A stretch of DNA of 64,000 bases from an uncultured Phascolarctobacterium sp. (GTDB lineage: Bacteria > Bacillota > Negativicutes > Acidaminococcales > Acidaminococcaceae), in contig CANRJC010000004.1 in assembly GCA_947630795.1 (NCBI GenBank), positions 1-64,000 of the forward strand, read 5' to 3'. The notes under the pieces are model-generated. The model was not told the DNA's origin, made no database searches, and worked only from the letters and a program-made list of their open reading frames with translations. The position numbers were made by a program, and so were the translations under genes. This document shows, piece after piece, positions 34,788-44,020 of this stretch. Position 1 is the first letter of the stretch. Every line of letters starts with the position of its first letter.

Positions 34788-35129
34788 TCAGCGCCGCTCT
34801 TTGATGCGAGCGGCCTTGCCGGTCAAATTGCGCAGATAATACAATTTTGCCCGACGCACGATGCCCCTGCGGGCCACGACGATCTTGTCCAAACGGGGGC
34901 TGTGGAGGGGGAACACCCGCTCAACGCCTACACCGTAGGAAACACGGCGCACGGTGAAGTTCTCTCTTACGCCGCTGCCGCTGCGGGCGATGCACACGCC
35001 TTCAAAGACCTGGATACGTTCGCGAGTGCCCTCGACTACTTTTACATGCACCTTCAGGGTGTCGCCGGGGCGGAAGTCGGGAATGTCGCTGCGAAGCTGT
35101 TCACTCTCTAAAACTTGGATGATGTTCAT
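34788..35129 (-). CDS. rplS: 50S ribosomal protein L19
   Basis: A 113-residue L19 with the typical [17 protein letters not shown] and [21 protein letters not shown] segments (the latter at the C-terminus). AGGAGG lies 5 nt before the ATG. It stands alone with its own promoter and terminator, whereas rplS commonly lies next to trmD or lepB. Confidence 0.97.
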   Translation of the reverse strand: MNIIQVLESEQLRSDIPDFRPGDTLKVHVKVVEGTRERIQVFEGVCIARSGSGVRENFTVRRVSYGVGVERVFPLHSPRLDKIVVARRGIVRRAKLYYLRNLTGKAARIKERR

Positions 35130-35319
35130 TCTTTCCTCCTGTTGTCATAGACGTTCGTGTCTTCTCCCCGAGCCCGAGCCGCTGCGCTGCAGCTGCCGCC
35201 CCCGACGTTTTTCGTCAAGGCCGGCCAGAGGGGGCCGAGCCCTTCGCAAAAACTGCCGTGCCGTGAAGGCAGGGACGTTGAGCACGGGGACGATCAAAAC
35301 AGAGGACCGCCCGTATTAC
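35130..35319 (-). other. Long leader of rplS, possible L19 autoregulatory element
   Basis: About 190 nt lie between the predicted transcription start and the start codon. They are GC-rich and contain several short hairpins (for example GACGAAAAACGTC and GGCC...GGCC). Ribosomal-protein leaders of rplS are known in Firmicutes; I cannot confirm a match by eye. Confidence 0.35.
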
Positions 35320-35325
35320 CGTCAC

Positions 35326-35354
35326 ATTATACCAAAAGCCGCCGCCCTTGGCAA
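35326..35354 (-). promoter_or_regulatory. rplS promoter
   Basis: TTGCCA (35349-35354) and TATAAT (35326-35331), 17 bp apart on the minus strand. Confidence 0.7.
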
Positions 35355-35404
35355 GGGCCTGCGAAAAAATTTTCCCGCTCGCCGCAAGTGCAGCGCCCGA
35401 AAAT

Positions 35405-35437
35405 AAAATAAATTTTTTCGGAGCTTGTGCTCCCCAT
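35405..35437 (-). terminator. Probable terminator of sbcDC
   Basis: Short stem GGAGC / GCTCC (loop ACAA) on the minus strand, followed by an A-run and TTTATTTTATTTT. Weak stem but well placed, about 65 bp after sbcC. Confidence 0.45.
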
Positions 35438-35502
35438 GTCTTGCTCCTGCGGCCCTCGGGCTGCAGTTTTTTTATTTAGAGACGGACGTGAAACCCTCGG
35501 CC

Positions 35503-38268
35503 TCACACTTCCACCCGCACCGTACTGCTCGTGTGAGGGCCGACACCTGCCTTCTCCACTACGATCTTTTTATCGATCCGTTCCGCCAGACCGTTGACAT
35601 GAGAGATGATGCCCACCAGCCGCCGCCCTTCTGCCAATTCGTATAAGGTCTCTACCGCCTGCTGCAGCGCTCCTTCGTCCAAACTGCCGAAGCCTTCGTC
35701 GATGAAGAGAGCATCAAGGCCCAAACCTCCCGCTTCTTTCTGCACCACATCGGCGAGGCCCAGAGCCAAGGCCAAACTAGCTTGAAAACTTTCGCCGCCG
35801 GAGAGAGTCTTCACACTGCGCACTGTGCTGTTGTAGTGATCCCGCACCGCCAGCTCCAGCCCCGTTTTGCCGCTCAATTTGACGCTTTCCTGCCGCTCCA
35901 GTTCGTAGTGCCCCTGAGTCATCTGCAAAAGCCGCACGTTGGCCTCTGCCAGCACCTGATCGAAGTAGGCTTGTTGAGCGTAAGTTTCGAGGTCTAATTT
36001 CTGTTTGCCGCTGAGCTTGCCGTTGGCAGTGTCGCTCAAATTTTTATAAAGAGAAAATTTTTCTCTTGCCTCTTCTAAAGCGTCCCGCTGTTTTTCTAAG
36101 TGGAGGTAGATTTTTTTGTTGTTGTTCAAAACGGCGAACTGTTTTTCTTTTGCATCGTTCAGCGCCGTGAGCCTCTCCTCTGCCTCGGCCTGTTCCTCCT
36201 TTGCCGCCTGCTCCGCTTTTGCGTCGTAGGGCCCCAGTTCCTTCGCTCTTTCTTCCAGCATTTTCATTTTGCTTTGATTTTCCGTCCGGGCCTGCAGACA
36301 ACGCTGTTTTTCTTTTTCCCAAGCCTCGAACTTTTCTTTGAGAGCTTGGGCTCTTTCTTGCAATTCTCGCAGCAAAACGGCCGCACCCGCTGCCAAAGAG
36401 AGGCCGTAAGAAGCGGCCAGCTTCTTGGAATTTTCGTCTGCCGCTTGCCGCCGGCCCTGCAGATGGCTGCGCTCTGCTGCTGCGTCCTGCAGACTTTTTT
36501 CCAAAACAGGCGCTTTTTCTTCCGCTGTTTTTACTTCTTGCTGCCAATGAGCTTCTTTTTCGGCGACCGCTTGTAAAGAGCTGAGCCGTGCGGTCACTGC
36601 CTGCCGCTCCTGCAGCAGTTCTTCTTTGTGCCGAGCGGCAGCCCGGCAGATTGCCCCCGCTTCTTCTTCGCCGTATAAAAATTTCCCCTGCTCGCAAAAA
36701 TCCCTCAAGGCTTTTTCTTGGGCGCTCTTAGTTTGTCCCGCCGCCTCGGCCGCGGCGGCTTGAGCGGCGGCAGCAGCATTTGCCTCTTTTTCGCTTTTTT
36801 GCAAACTACTTTGATCGGGAGCCCCCGGGGCAAGCCGAGCCGGCGCAGGATGGTCTCTCGCCCCGCACACCGGGCAGGGCTGCCCCGGCTGCAGAGCACG
36901 GGCCAAGAGGCCTGCCTGAGCGTCGTAAAAAGCAGTGCGCAGTTCAAGATAATTTTTTTGGGCGAGCTCCGCTTCTTTTTTTGCTTTAATGTAAGCGTCT
37001 GCCTTGGCCCGCCCCTCCTTGACCGCTGCGTCATAACGTTTATAGGCCGTTCTCAGTTCGTTCAGTTCCTTCTCTTTATTTTGCAGCTGCAGCTGCTGCA
37101 TCTCGAGCCCCGCCAGTTCACGCCCGGCCTTGCGGGCCTCATCCAGAGCCTGCCGAGCGGCCGTCGATCTTTTTTCTCCCTCTTCTTTGGCAGCGGCGGC
37201 CGCCTTTTCCCGAGCCGAACTTTTTTGCAGTTCCCGCTCCAAACGCCGAGTTTCTTCCAGCGAATCCCCCAATCGTTTGCACTCTTCTTCGATGCGCAGG
37301 CTCTCGCTCCCTGCTGCCTGAGCCTCTGCTGCCGCAGCCTGTACGGCGGCATTTTTTTCGCCCAAGATCACTTCGTTCCTGCGGCAAATTTCCAGTTCTG
37401 CCTCGCAGGCTGCAGCCTGCTGCCACCGCTCCAGCTGTTTGCCCAGCTCTTCTTTTCTTCTTTGCAGATCTTGCAGAGCTGCGCCCCTCTCTTCATAAGC
37501 GGCCTCTTCTTCCCGCACCAGTTGCCGCAACAAGTCCAGCGCTGTCCCAAGGTGCAGGCCCACAGCTTCCGGTCCCAATTCGGCGAGAGCTTTTTCTATC
37601 TCCGGTCGATCGGCCGCTTCTCTTGTGTTCAGGCTCTGCTCCAAACTGCGCCGCAGCTCCTTATATTTTTCTTCCCACTCTGCGGCTTTGGCCTGCAGGC
37701 CTTCCTGCCAGCGGCGATAGAGGCCGGTGCGGAAGATATCCTGAAAGATCTTTCTTCTCTCGGCTGTGTCCGCCATGATGATCTTTTGAAAATCGCCCTG
37801 AGCGATGAGAGCGATCTGAGTGAATTGCTCGTAGTCCAGACCCAGCAAGTCTTCGATCTTTTGATTCACGTCCCGAACTTTGGAGGCCAAAAGCTCGCCG
37901 TTTTCATCGTAGAGATAAGCTTCGGCGTTGTGCTGCGTGTTGCCTTCGCCTCTTTTTTTCGGCCGCCGGTAATCGGGGCTGCGCCGTATGCGAAACAGTT
38001 TACCCTGAAAAAGAAAAGTCAATTCCACAAAAGTTTCCCTCTCCGGCTCCGTATTATAGCTGCGGAGCAGGTCGGGCTCGTCTTTTTTGTAGCGGCCGCT
38101 GGCCTTACCGTACAGGGCGAAGGTGAGAGCGTCGAAGATGCTGCTCTTGCCGGCGCCGGTGGGCCCCGAGATGAGGTAGAGCCCCTGCTCCCCCAATTTG
38201 GTAAAATCTATCCGGGCCGTCTCGGCGTAGGGCCCGAAGGCGCTCATCAGCAGTTTACACGGTCTCAT
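35503..38268 (-). CDS. sbcC: Exonuclease subunit SbcC (Rad50-like ATPase)
   Basis: A 921-residue SMC-like ATPase that with SbcD cleaves hairpins and processes double-strand breaks. N-terminal Walker A SGPTGAGKSSIFDALTF (about 34-50), two very long coiled coils rich in Glu/Ala/Lys, the zinc hook PCPVCGARDHPAP near the middle, and the C-terminal ABC signature VKTLSGGESFQASLALALGL with Walker B LDALFIDEGFGSLD. The stop of sbcD overlaps its start by 4 nt. Confidence 0.96.
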   Translation of the reverse strand: MRPCKLLMSAFGPYAETARIDFTKLGEQGLYLISGPTGAGKSSIFDALTFALYGKASGRYKKDEPDLLRSYNTEPERETFVELTFLFQGKLFRIRRSPDYRRPKKRGEGNTQHNAEAYLYDENGELLASKVRDVNQKIEDLLGLDYEQFTQIALIAQGDFQKIIMADTAERRKIFQDIFRTGLYRRWQEGLQAKAAEWEEKYKELRRSLEQSLNTREAADRPEIEKALAELGPEAVGLHLGTALDLLRQLVREEEAAYEERGAALQDLQRRKEELGKQLERWQQAAACEAELEICRRNEVILGEKNAAVQAAAAEAQAAGSESLRIEEECKRLGDSLEETRRLERELQKSSAREKAAAAAKEEGEKRSTAARQALDEARKAGRELAGLEMQQLQLQNKEKELNELRTAYKRYDAAVKEGRAKADAYIKAKKEAELAQKNYLELRTAFYDAQAGLLARALQPGQPCPVCGARDHPAPARLAPGAPDQSSLQKSEKEANAAAAAQAAAAEAAGQTKSAQEKALRDFCEQGKFLYGEEEAGAICRAAARHKEELLQERQAVTARLSSLQAVAEKEAHWQQEVKTAEEKAPVLEKSLQDAAAERSHLQGRRQAADENSKKLAASYGLSLAAGAAVLLRELQERAQALKEKFEAWEKEKQRCLQARTENQSKMKMLEERAKELGPYDAKAEQAAKEEQAEAEERLTALNDAKEKQFAVLNNNKKIYLHLEKQRDALEEAREKFSLYKNLSDTANGKLSGKQKLDLETYAQQAYFDQVLAEANVRLLQMTQGHYELERQESVKLSGKTGLELAVRDHYNSTVRSVKTLSGGESFQASLALALGLADVVQKEAGGLGLDALFIDEGFGSLDEGALQQAVETLYELAEGRRLVGIISHVNGLAERIDKKIVVEKAGVGPHTSSTVRVEV

Positions 38269-39401
38269 TGTTCCTCCTCCGCCTTTTCCAGCGTTTCTTT
38301 AAGAACGGCCAGCTGTTTTTCTTTTAAAGGCTCGCCCTGTTGTTGAAAATAAAAAGCGGCGAAAAGTTCCATGGGACTGCGGGGCCGTGCCTCCGCTCCC
38401 GGGGCTGCGGCCGCGGCTCTGCGTCTTCGCTTTTCGTAAGTGAGGCTGAGAGGACGGCTGTAGACGGACTGCAGCTTGCGCATAGCCTCCGGCACTTCTT
38501 CTTCGTCGGTCAAAACGAATTGGATGAAATCGTCCCGTGAACGGCTGGCGTAAAAGGTGGGGTCCATCAGCTCCCGATAGCTGCCTTTCAGCTGCACCAA
38601 GTCCCGCAAAGGGATGAGAGGCAAAAGCATCTGGGCGAGGCTGCCCTTGGGGCCCAATTCGACCACCGTCAAACTTTTTTGCTGACCTATTTCTTTGCCG
38701 CTATATTTTAAAGGCGTGCCCGCATAGCGAAGGTTTTCTCTTCCTCCCACGGCCTGAGGCCGATGGATGTGGCCCAAGGCGGTGTAGTCGAAGGCAGAAA
38801 AAAGTTCTGCGGCCGCATTGTCCAGCCCTCCCACTTGGATGAGCTCATCGGTGCCGCTGAAGAGACTTCCTTGCACGTATTGATGAGCCGCCAGCACATT
38901 GCGTTCTTTCAGATCTAATTCGGCGGTGCCCAAGGCGGCGTTCAGGGCGCCGTTGTAATCGACGATCTCTTTTTCGGGGAAGAAGCGGCGCACCGAAGCA
39001 GGACGGATGAAGGGCAACAGAAAAAAATTCACCGGCCCGTATTCGTCTTGCAGCGTTATCTTTTGCACTTTGCCGGCGAAGGCCGGAGCCAAATAGACGC
39101 CGCTGCGGACGAAAAAGTCTTTGCCGAAAGAGAGGCGGGTGACAGAATCGTGATTGCCCGCGATCACCATGACCTTGCAGCCTAGATCCGTCAATTTTTG
39201 CAAAAAAGTTTCGAAAAGATCCATGGCGCTCTCTGCCGGCACCGAACGATCGTAAACGTCGCCGGCGATGAGCACCGCCTCGGGCCGCTCTTCTTCGGCG
39301 TAAGCGGCTATCTCATCTAAAATGTATCCCTGATCTTCCCGCAGGTCGTAACCGTTGAGGCGAAGGCCCAAATGCAGGTCAGCCAAATGAAAAAGTTTCA
39401 T
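38265..39401 (-). CDS. sbcD: Exonuclease subunit SbcD (Mre11-like nuclease)
   Basis: A 378-residue Mn-dependent nuclease. Phosphoesterase motifs in order: HLADLHLG, IAGDVYDR, IAGNHDS, and later HQYVQGSLF and ALGHIHRPQ. The ATG at 39401 was chosen because GGGAGG lies 7 nt upstream; the frame is open 13 codons further. It pairs with sbcC in a two-gene operon; a TATAAT-like -10 lies about 39,440. Confidence 0.95.
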   Translation of the reverse strand: MKLFHLADLHLGLRLNGYDLREDQGYILDEIAAYAEEERPEAVLIAGDVYDRSVPAESAMDLFETFLQKLTDLGCKVMVIAGNHDSVTRLSFGKDFFVRSGVYLAPAFAGKVQKITLQDEYGPVNFFLLPFIRPASVRRFFPEKEIVDYNGALNAALGTAELDLKERNVLAAHQYVQGSLFSGTDELIQVGGLDNAAAELFSAFDYTALGHIHRPQAVGGRENLRYAGTPLKYSGKEIGQQKSLTVVELGPKGSLAQMLLPLIPLRDLVQLKGSYRELMDPTFYASRSRDDFIQFVLTDEEEVPEAMRKLQSVYSRPLSLTYEKRRRRAAAAAPGAEARPRSPMELFAAFYFQQQGEPLKEKQLAVLKETLEKAEEEQ

Positions 39402-39499
39402 GTGCGTCCTCCCGCTGTCGTGTTGTCTCTGTTTTTTCATTATATCATAAACCCGCAGAAGTTAGGGCTGCGGCCGCGGAAAATCGGCGCAAAGGAAAG

Positions 39500-39524
39500 A
39501 GCCCGGCAGATCGGCTGCCGGGCT
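39500..39524 (-). terminator. Terminator of the glutamine synthetase gene
   Basis: A perfect 10-bp stem (AGCCCGGCAG / CTGCCGGGCT), loop CCGAT, followed by CTTTCCTTT on the minus strand. Confidence 0.8.
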
Positions 39525-39555
39525 TTGAAAGTCGCATTCAAAAGCAAAAACTTTT

Positions 39556-41463
39556 TCAATCGATGATATTTTGTTTGTAATCGTGGTACAAGCTCTCCAA
39601 TTCTTCCATCAGCTCGATCATTTCCACCTTCAAGCGGGAAGCCTTGTCGTAATCTTTGTTGGCGATGGCCCGGCGCAGGCTGGTGAAAACGCTCAGCTCT
39701 TCGAAAGAATCTTTGGCCAATTTGGTCCGCAGCCCTTGGATCTTCCGCCACAGAGAAAGGTCGCAGTCGGTGCAGGTGTCTGCGGAGTGGAGCTTGCGCA
39801 TGGCGATGACGGCGGCGATGTTCTCGGGGATGATGCGGCCGGTGAGCTCGGTGCACCAGCGAATGAGAGCGCCTTCTTTAAAAGACTGCAGATAAGCGGC
39901 CTTGAGGATATCGCCCTGAGTCAGCACCTTCACCTTCTCCGGATATTTATCGAAGGCGATGAGGTTCTCCCACACGGTAGCGGGGGGCTTGCCGAAGAGC
40001 CGATCTCTCTCGGCGGCGTTGAAGTCTTCGAACACGTCTTCCTCGGTGCGATACTGCCGGTCTTTTTCCAGATAGAAGCCTTCTTCGCCCGCTTCTTTGG
40101 AAATTTCTTTCTCCAATTCTTTCAGGCCCTTGCCTGATTCGATGCAGGCCTTGATGCCGTCCAAGCAGGAAAGATAGAAGGCGGCCAGTGCGATGTAAGT
40201 GTTGGTGTAAGGATTGGGCGAACGCATCTCGATGCGGGTAGCCATGGGGCTTGCCAGATCTCTGATGAGGCCGGCCAAAATGGTGCGGTTGCGGGAAGGC
40301 ACCTCGGGGCTGATGCCTAAAGAGGTGACGATGCACACCGGCGCTTCGAAGCCGGGCTTCAAACGATTGAGGGAATCCAGCGTGCAGGACACCAGCGGGT
40401 TCACCACTTCGTAATTTTTCAAAAGCCCCATGAGAGCGCCGTAGCCGATGGCGCTCAAATAATCTTTTTTCATGTCGGTGGGCGCGAAGAGGTTCACCAA
40501 TTTGCCGTTCTTCAATTTGGCAGCCATGCCCACGTGGGTGTGCTCGCCGCTGCCGGCCACACCGTGGATTGGCTTGGCTTGGAAAGAGACCTCCAGCCCG
40601 TTGGTGCGGAAAACTTCTTTCACGATAGTGCGGGCCAACAGCTCGTTGTCGCAAGTCTGCACGCCCCCGGCGAACTTCCAATCCACTTCCAACTGCTCCA
40701 TGACGTGGGTCATGTGGCCGTTGGCATCGATCTGTCCTTTGATGCCGCCGCATTCTTTGTGGCCCATCTCCGGTTCCAGGCCATACAGTTCCAAAGTTTC
40801 GACGGTCTGTTCCAAAGCAGTGCGCACGTTGCCGCGGGTGCGCTGCCAATATTGCTCCTGCATGATCTGGGAAGAAGAGAGGGCTTCGATGGGCGCCGCC
40901 TCTCTGGGGGTCTTCACCCAAAATTCCAACTCGGTGGCAGAAGTGAAGACCAATTTCTCCACCTCTTCTCTCTTCACATGCTCCAAGCCGGGAATAACGG
41001 GGTGTTTGGCCCACAGAGCTAAAATTTCTTTTTCCACATAATCTAAAGTGAGCTTGAGGATGGAACGGCTGCCCACCTGCTCCCCGTTGTGGAGCAAAAA
41101 GCAGGGCAGACGCAGGGTGCCTATCATGCGGCCGCTCTCTTCGTCGAAATGCTCGTAATTGTAATCTACGAACCAATTGACGGAGGTATCCACCTGCATG
41201 TCCACGCGGGCATCGTTCAAAGTGGCGATGCCGGGCAGCACTACGGAGGAGCCGTCGGTCTGAGCGGCGCTGCCGTGGAGGAAAGTGTCCATGTCTTCTT
41301 TAAAAATTTTGATGGGGATCTTTTCGTCGGTGTCGTTGCCGGCGAAGTCCACGCCCATCAGCGAGACGAATTTGATCTCCGGATGCAGTTCCAAAAGTTC
41401 CTGCAGTGCAGCTTCGTTCTGCTGCTCGGGCCTGATCACATACAGCAAATCTTTTTTCTTCAT
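39556..41463 (-). CDS. Long glutamine synthetase with C-terminal helical extension
   Basis: A 635-residue glutamine synthetase-fold protein, clearly longer than GSI (about 445-470). The beta-grasp region (about 30-110) has KFVSLMGVDFAGNDTDEKIP; the catalytic barrel shows the metal ligands in SATELEFWV and EMGHKECGG, the ammonia/glutamate loop AGSGEHTHVGM, and RIEMRSPNPYTNTY for ATP and glutamate contact. Residues from about 450 form an extension unlike ordinary GSI, ending in a coiled coil (RLKVEMIELMEELESLYHDY) with a CTDCDL pair. Such long forms occur in anaerobic Firmicutes. Monocistronic; its translation start is unusual (see the separate ribosome binding site entry). Confidence 0.88.
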   Translation of the reverse strand: MKKKDLLYVIRPEQQNEAALQELLELHPEIKFVSLMGVDFAGNDTDEKIPIKIFKEDMDTFLHGSAAQTDGSSVVLPGIATLNDARVDMQVDTSVNWFVDYNYEHFDEESGRMIGTLRLPCFLLHNGEQVGSRSILKLTLDYVEKEILALWAKHPVIPGLEHVKREEVEKLVFTSATELEFWVKTPREAAPIEALSSSQIMQEQYWQRTRGNVRTALEQTVETLELYGLEPEMGHKECGGIKGQIDANGHMTHVMEQLEVDWKFAGGVQTCDNELLARTIVKEVFRTNGLEVSFQAKPIHGVAGSGEHTHVGMAAKLKNGKLVNLFAPTDMKKDYLSAIGYGALMGLLKNYEVVNPLVSCTLDSLNRLKPGFEAPVCIVTSLGISPEVPSRNRTILAGLIRDLASPMATRIEMRSPNPYTNTYIALAAFYLSCLDGIKACIESGKGLKELEKEISKEAGEEGFYLEKDRQYRTEEDVFEDFNAAERDRLFGKPPATVWENLIAFDKYPEKVKVLTQGDILKAAYLQSFKEGALIRWCTELTGRIIPENIAAVIAMRKLHSADTCTDCDLSLWRKIQGLRTKLAKDSFEELSVFTSLRRAIANKDYDKASRLKVEMIELMEELESLYHDYKQNIID

Positions 41464-41491
41464 GTTCGGTGCGGCTGCCGCCGCTCTCCTT
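41464..41491 (-). promoter_or_regulatory. Split ribosome binding site: Shine-Dalgarno and ATG separated by a hairpin
   Basis: The nearest good Shine-Dalgarno, AAGGAG (41486-41491), is 22 nt from the ATG of the glutamine synthetase. The intervening 14 nt (41471-41484) form GCGGC-GGCA-GCCGC, a 5-bp stem with a 4-nt loop. Folding it would bring the Shine-Dalgarno to about 8 nt from the ATG. Confidence 0.45.
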
Positions 41492-41568
41492 TCCCTTAAC
41501 TCCCTCGGCCTGATGTAAACGACTCCCTATGTCCTCCCTAAGCCCGGCCTCGTCGGCTTAAAGAAAAA

Positions 41569-41606
41569 GACGCAGCTTTCTGGGCATAAACGTCCCAGCC
41601 TGCGTC
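41569..41606 (-). terminator. Terminator of the secA-ctpA operon
   Basis: Stem GACGCAG / CTGCGTC with an inner CTGGG / CCCAG, followed by TTTTTCTTT on the minus strand, about 70 bp after the ctpA stop. Confidence 0.8.
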
Positions 41607-41674
41607 TCCGTTGACTTCATCGATTTTCATTATAACTATTTTCTCTTGCCTGCGCAAGGCAAATTTTGCGAAAG

Positions 41675-42835
41675 TCATCGCCGCTCACGCACCGTCTGCT
41701 GCAAATATTTTTCCGCCGCCCGAAGAGCGGGATCTGCGGCACCGTCGGCTTTCGGCTCCACCGATTCGTCCGGTTCGATGCCGGTGTTGTGGATGGACGT
41801 GCCCTTGGGAGTGTGATATCTGGCGGTGGTGACCTTCACCGCCGTTTCGTTGTCCAAACGGTAAACGGTCTGCACGCTGCCCTTGCCGAAAGTGCGGCTG
41901 CCGAAGAGACGGCCGCTGCCCGTGTCTTTAACTGCGCCCGCTACGATCTCGGCAGCAGAAGCCGTGCCGTGATCTACCAGCACAGCGAGAGGATGCTTCA
42001 CTTTTTCCAACGAAGAATTTTCCGTGAACTTTCTTCCTTTGCCGTCCACCACCGAAACGATGGGACCTTTCGGCACCAATTGAGCGGCCACTGCCACTCC
42101 CGCATCCAAAAGACCGCCGGGATTAGAACGCAGATCCAAAACGAGAGCCTCCATCCCCTGCTCTTCCAGTTCTTTGTAAAGACGAGCGAAATCTTCACCC
42201 GTATCGTTATTGAAGAGAGCGATGCGGATATAACCTATTTTACTTTCGGGCAGCAACTGCCCGGCCACAGACGGATTTTTGATCTCTTTTCTTTCGACTG
42301 AGACTTTATATTTTTCACCTTTCTCATCTGCCAGCTCCAGTTCCACAATGCTGCCTATCTTGCCGCGAATGGCCGCCGCCACCTGCTCCATGTTCATGGT
42401 CTTGCAGCTTTTGCCGTCAACCGCCAAAATATGATGGCCGCTTTTGATGCCGGCCGCAGCCCCCGGATTGCCAGGCAGAGCGGAGATCACCACGAAGTCC
42501 TGTCCCTTTTGGCCGAAAACGATGCCGATGCCGCCGAAGCTCCCCTCGGTCATTTCGTTCAAACGGGCAAAGTCTTCCTTGTCCAGATAAACGCTGTAAG
42601 GATCATCCAATGCATCCAGCAGGCCTTTGATGGCTCCTTCGTACAATTTATGTTTGTCCGCTTTTCCGTCGAAGCTCTCTTCTACGATAGAAAGAGCCCG
42701 AAAGAAACGCCATGCCTCCCGCCCGTCGCCGGTGAGCCGCCCCAGCTGCCACAGCACCGCACCCAAGGTGAGGGCAACGGAGACGACGCAGCAAAGAGCG
42801 AGCTGCAGAAAGGGTGAGCGAAAAAATTTTTTCAC
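41675..42835 (-). CDS. ctpA: C-terminal processing peptidase (S41)
   Basis: A 386-residue envelope protease. One N-terminal anchor (about 10-30), a PDZ domain (about 95-175; FGGIGIVFGQKGQDFVV and GIKSGHHILAVDGK), then the tail-specific protease domain with LDLRSNPGGLLDAG, the nucleophile Ser in GTASAAEIVAGA and the general-base Lys in FGKGSVQT. The start is GTG at 42835 with GGAGAGG. Last gene of the secA operon, next to envC; CtpA proteases regulate cell-wall hydrolases. Confidence 0.95.
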   Translation of the reverse strand: MKKFFRSPFLQLALCCVVSVALTLGAVLWQLGRLTGDGREAWRFFRALSIVEESFDGKADKHKLYEGAIKGLLDALDDPYSVYLDKEDFARLNEMTEGSFGGIGIVFGQKGQDFVVISALPGNPGAAAGIKSGHHILAVDGKSCKTMNMEQVAAAIRGKIGSIVELELADEKGEKYKVSVERKEIKNPSVAGQLLPESKIGYIRIALFNNDTGEDFARLYKELEEQGMEALVLDLRSNPGGLLDAGVAVAAQLVPKGPIVSVVDGKGRKFTENSSLEKVKHPLAVLVDHGTASAAEIVAGAVKDTGSGRLFGSRTFGKGSVQTVYRLDNETAVKVTTARYHTPKGTSIHNTGIEPDESVEPKADGAADPALRAAEKYLQQTVRERR

Positions 42836-42852
42836 GATCTGCCTCTCCGTCT

Positions 42853-44010
42853 TTACGGCAAATAATTCAAAGGTTCCGTCACTTCGCCGTGCAAGCGGAC
42901 TTCAAAGTGACAGTGAGGGCCGGTGGAATAGCCGGTGCTGCCGGCATAAGCGATGACGGTGCCCTTGGCCACGTACTGCCCTTCGTTGACGTTCAAAGCT
43001 TGGTTGTGACCGTAGAGGGTGACTATCCCCTGCCCGTGATTGATCATGACGCAATAACCGTAGCCGCCCAGCCAGCCGCTGTATACAACTGTCCCGGCAT
43101 TGGCCGCATGGATGGGGGTTCCGTAGTCTACTGCGATATCCATGCCCGAGTGGTACTTGGTGACACCGGAGATGGGGTGAGTGCGCCAGCCGTAATAGCT
43201 GGTGATCTCGCCGGTGCAAGGCCACATGAATTTGCCCGGCGGCTCGGGAGCGGGAGCGGCAGGCGCAGGCTCGGCCTGTTTATCTTTTTCCAAATTGCGA
43301 AGCATGGCGGCGATATTTTCCGAGATGGCCAACAGGCGATCGTACTCTTCGTCCTTAGCATGTTTAGCTTCTTCTGCTTTATAGAGGATCTGAGCCCGGC
43401 GCTCCCTCACCGTTTCCGTCTCCGCTTCCTGCAGAGCCAGCTGCCTTTTGCTGATCTGCACCTGCTCCAACTGCTCTTGCAAGACCGCTTGCTGCTTGGC
43501 GATCTCTTCCGCAGCTTTTTTCATGCTCTCCATCAAAGCGATGTCTTGTGCGATGACCTTTTGCAGCAAATACATCCTCGAAGAAAAATCGCTGAAATCT
43601 TTTGCGCCCAGCAACACGTCCAAATAGTTGACCGAGCCGTTGATGTAGATGTCTCGCAACCGCTGCTTGTAGATGACCAGCCGCTGTTTTTGTTCTTCCT
43701 GCTTTTTGGCCAAGGCCTCCCGATTGACGACGATATCTTTTTCCAACTGCCGCTGCTGCCGCGTGAGAGATTTGGTCCTGCCCTGCAGATCGTTTAGTTG
43801 ATCGAGAACTTGATCCAGCTCGCCGCTGGCGGCCTCTACTTCTTTGCGGGCCGCTTCTTTTTGCCGGGCCATCTCTTCCATTTGCGCCTTGACCTGTTCC
43901 AATTCGGCCCGTTTTTCGGCGGCCTCGTCTGCAAAAGCTCTATGTCCCGTTGCAGGCAAGAAGAGCAGAGCGACGAGAAGAGCTGCCAAGCCCTTAGTGA
44001 TAAACTTCAT
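42853..44010 (-). CDS. envC: Murein hydrolase activator EnvC-like M23 protein
   Basis: A 385-residue exported protein. Signal peptide (1-27, AFA-DE), two long coiled coils (about 30-115 and 150-240) and a C-terminal LytM domain with HSGMDIAVDYG and GPHCHFEVR. The zinc ligands HxxxD and HxH are present, unlike E. coli EnvC whose site is degenerate, so it may itself cut peptidoglycan. Next to ftsX, whose external loop should contact the coiled coil. Confidence 0.93.
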   Translation of the reverse strand: MKFITKGLAALLVALLFLPATGHRAFADEAAEKRAELEQVKAQMEEMARQKEAARKEVEAASGELDQVLDQLNDLQGRTKSLTRQQRQLEKDIVVNREALAKKQEEQKQRLVIYKQRLRDIYINGSVNYLDVLLGAKDFSDFSSRMYLLQKVIAQDIALMESMKKAAEEIAKQQAVLQEQLEQVQISKRQLALQEAETETVRERRAQILYKAEEAKHAKDEEYDRLLAISENIAAMLRNLEKDKQAEPAPAAPAPEPPGKFMWPCTGEITSYYGWRTHPISGVTKYHSGMDIAVDYGTPIHAANAGTVVYSGWLGGYGYCVMINHGQGIVTLYGHNQALNVNEGQYVAKGTVIAYAGSTGYSTGPHCHFEVRLHGEVTEPLNYLP

Positions 44011-44020
44011 CGCCCTTACC

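Noticed and set aside
36718-38346. A 542-codon plus-strand frame
   Set aside because: Antisense to sbcC; sbcC has all its ATPase motifs.
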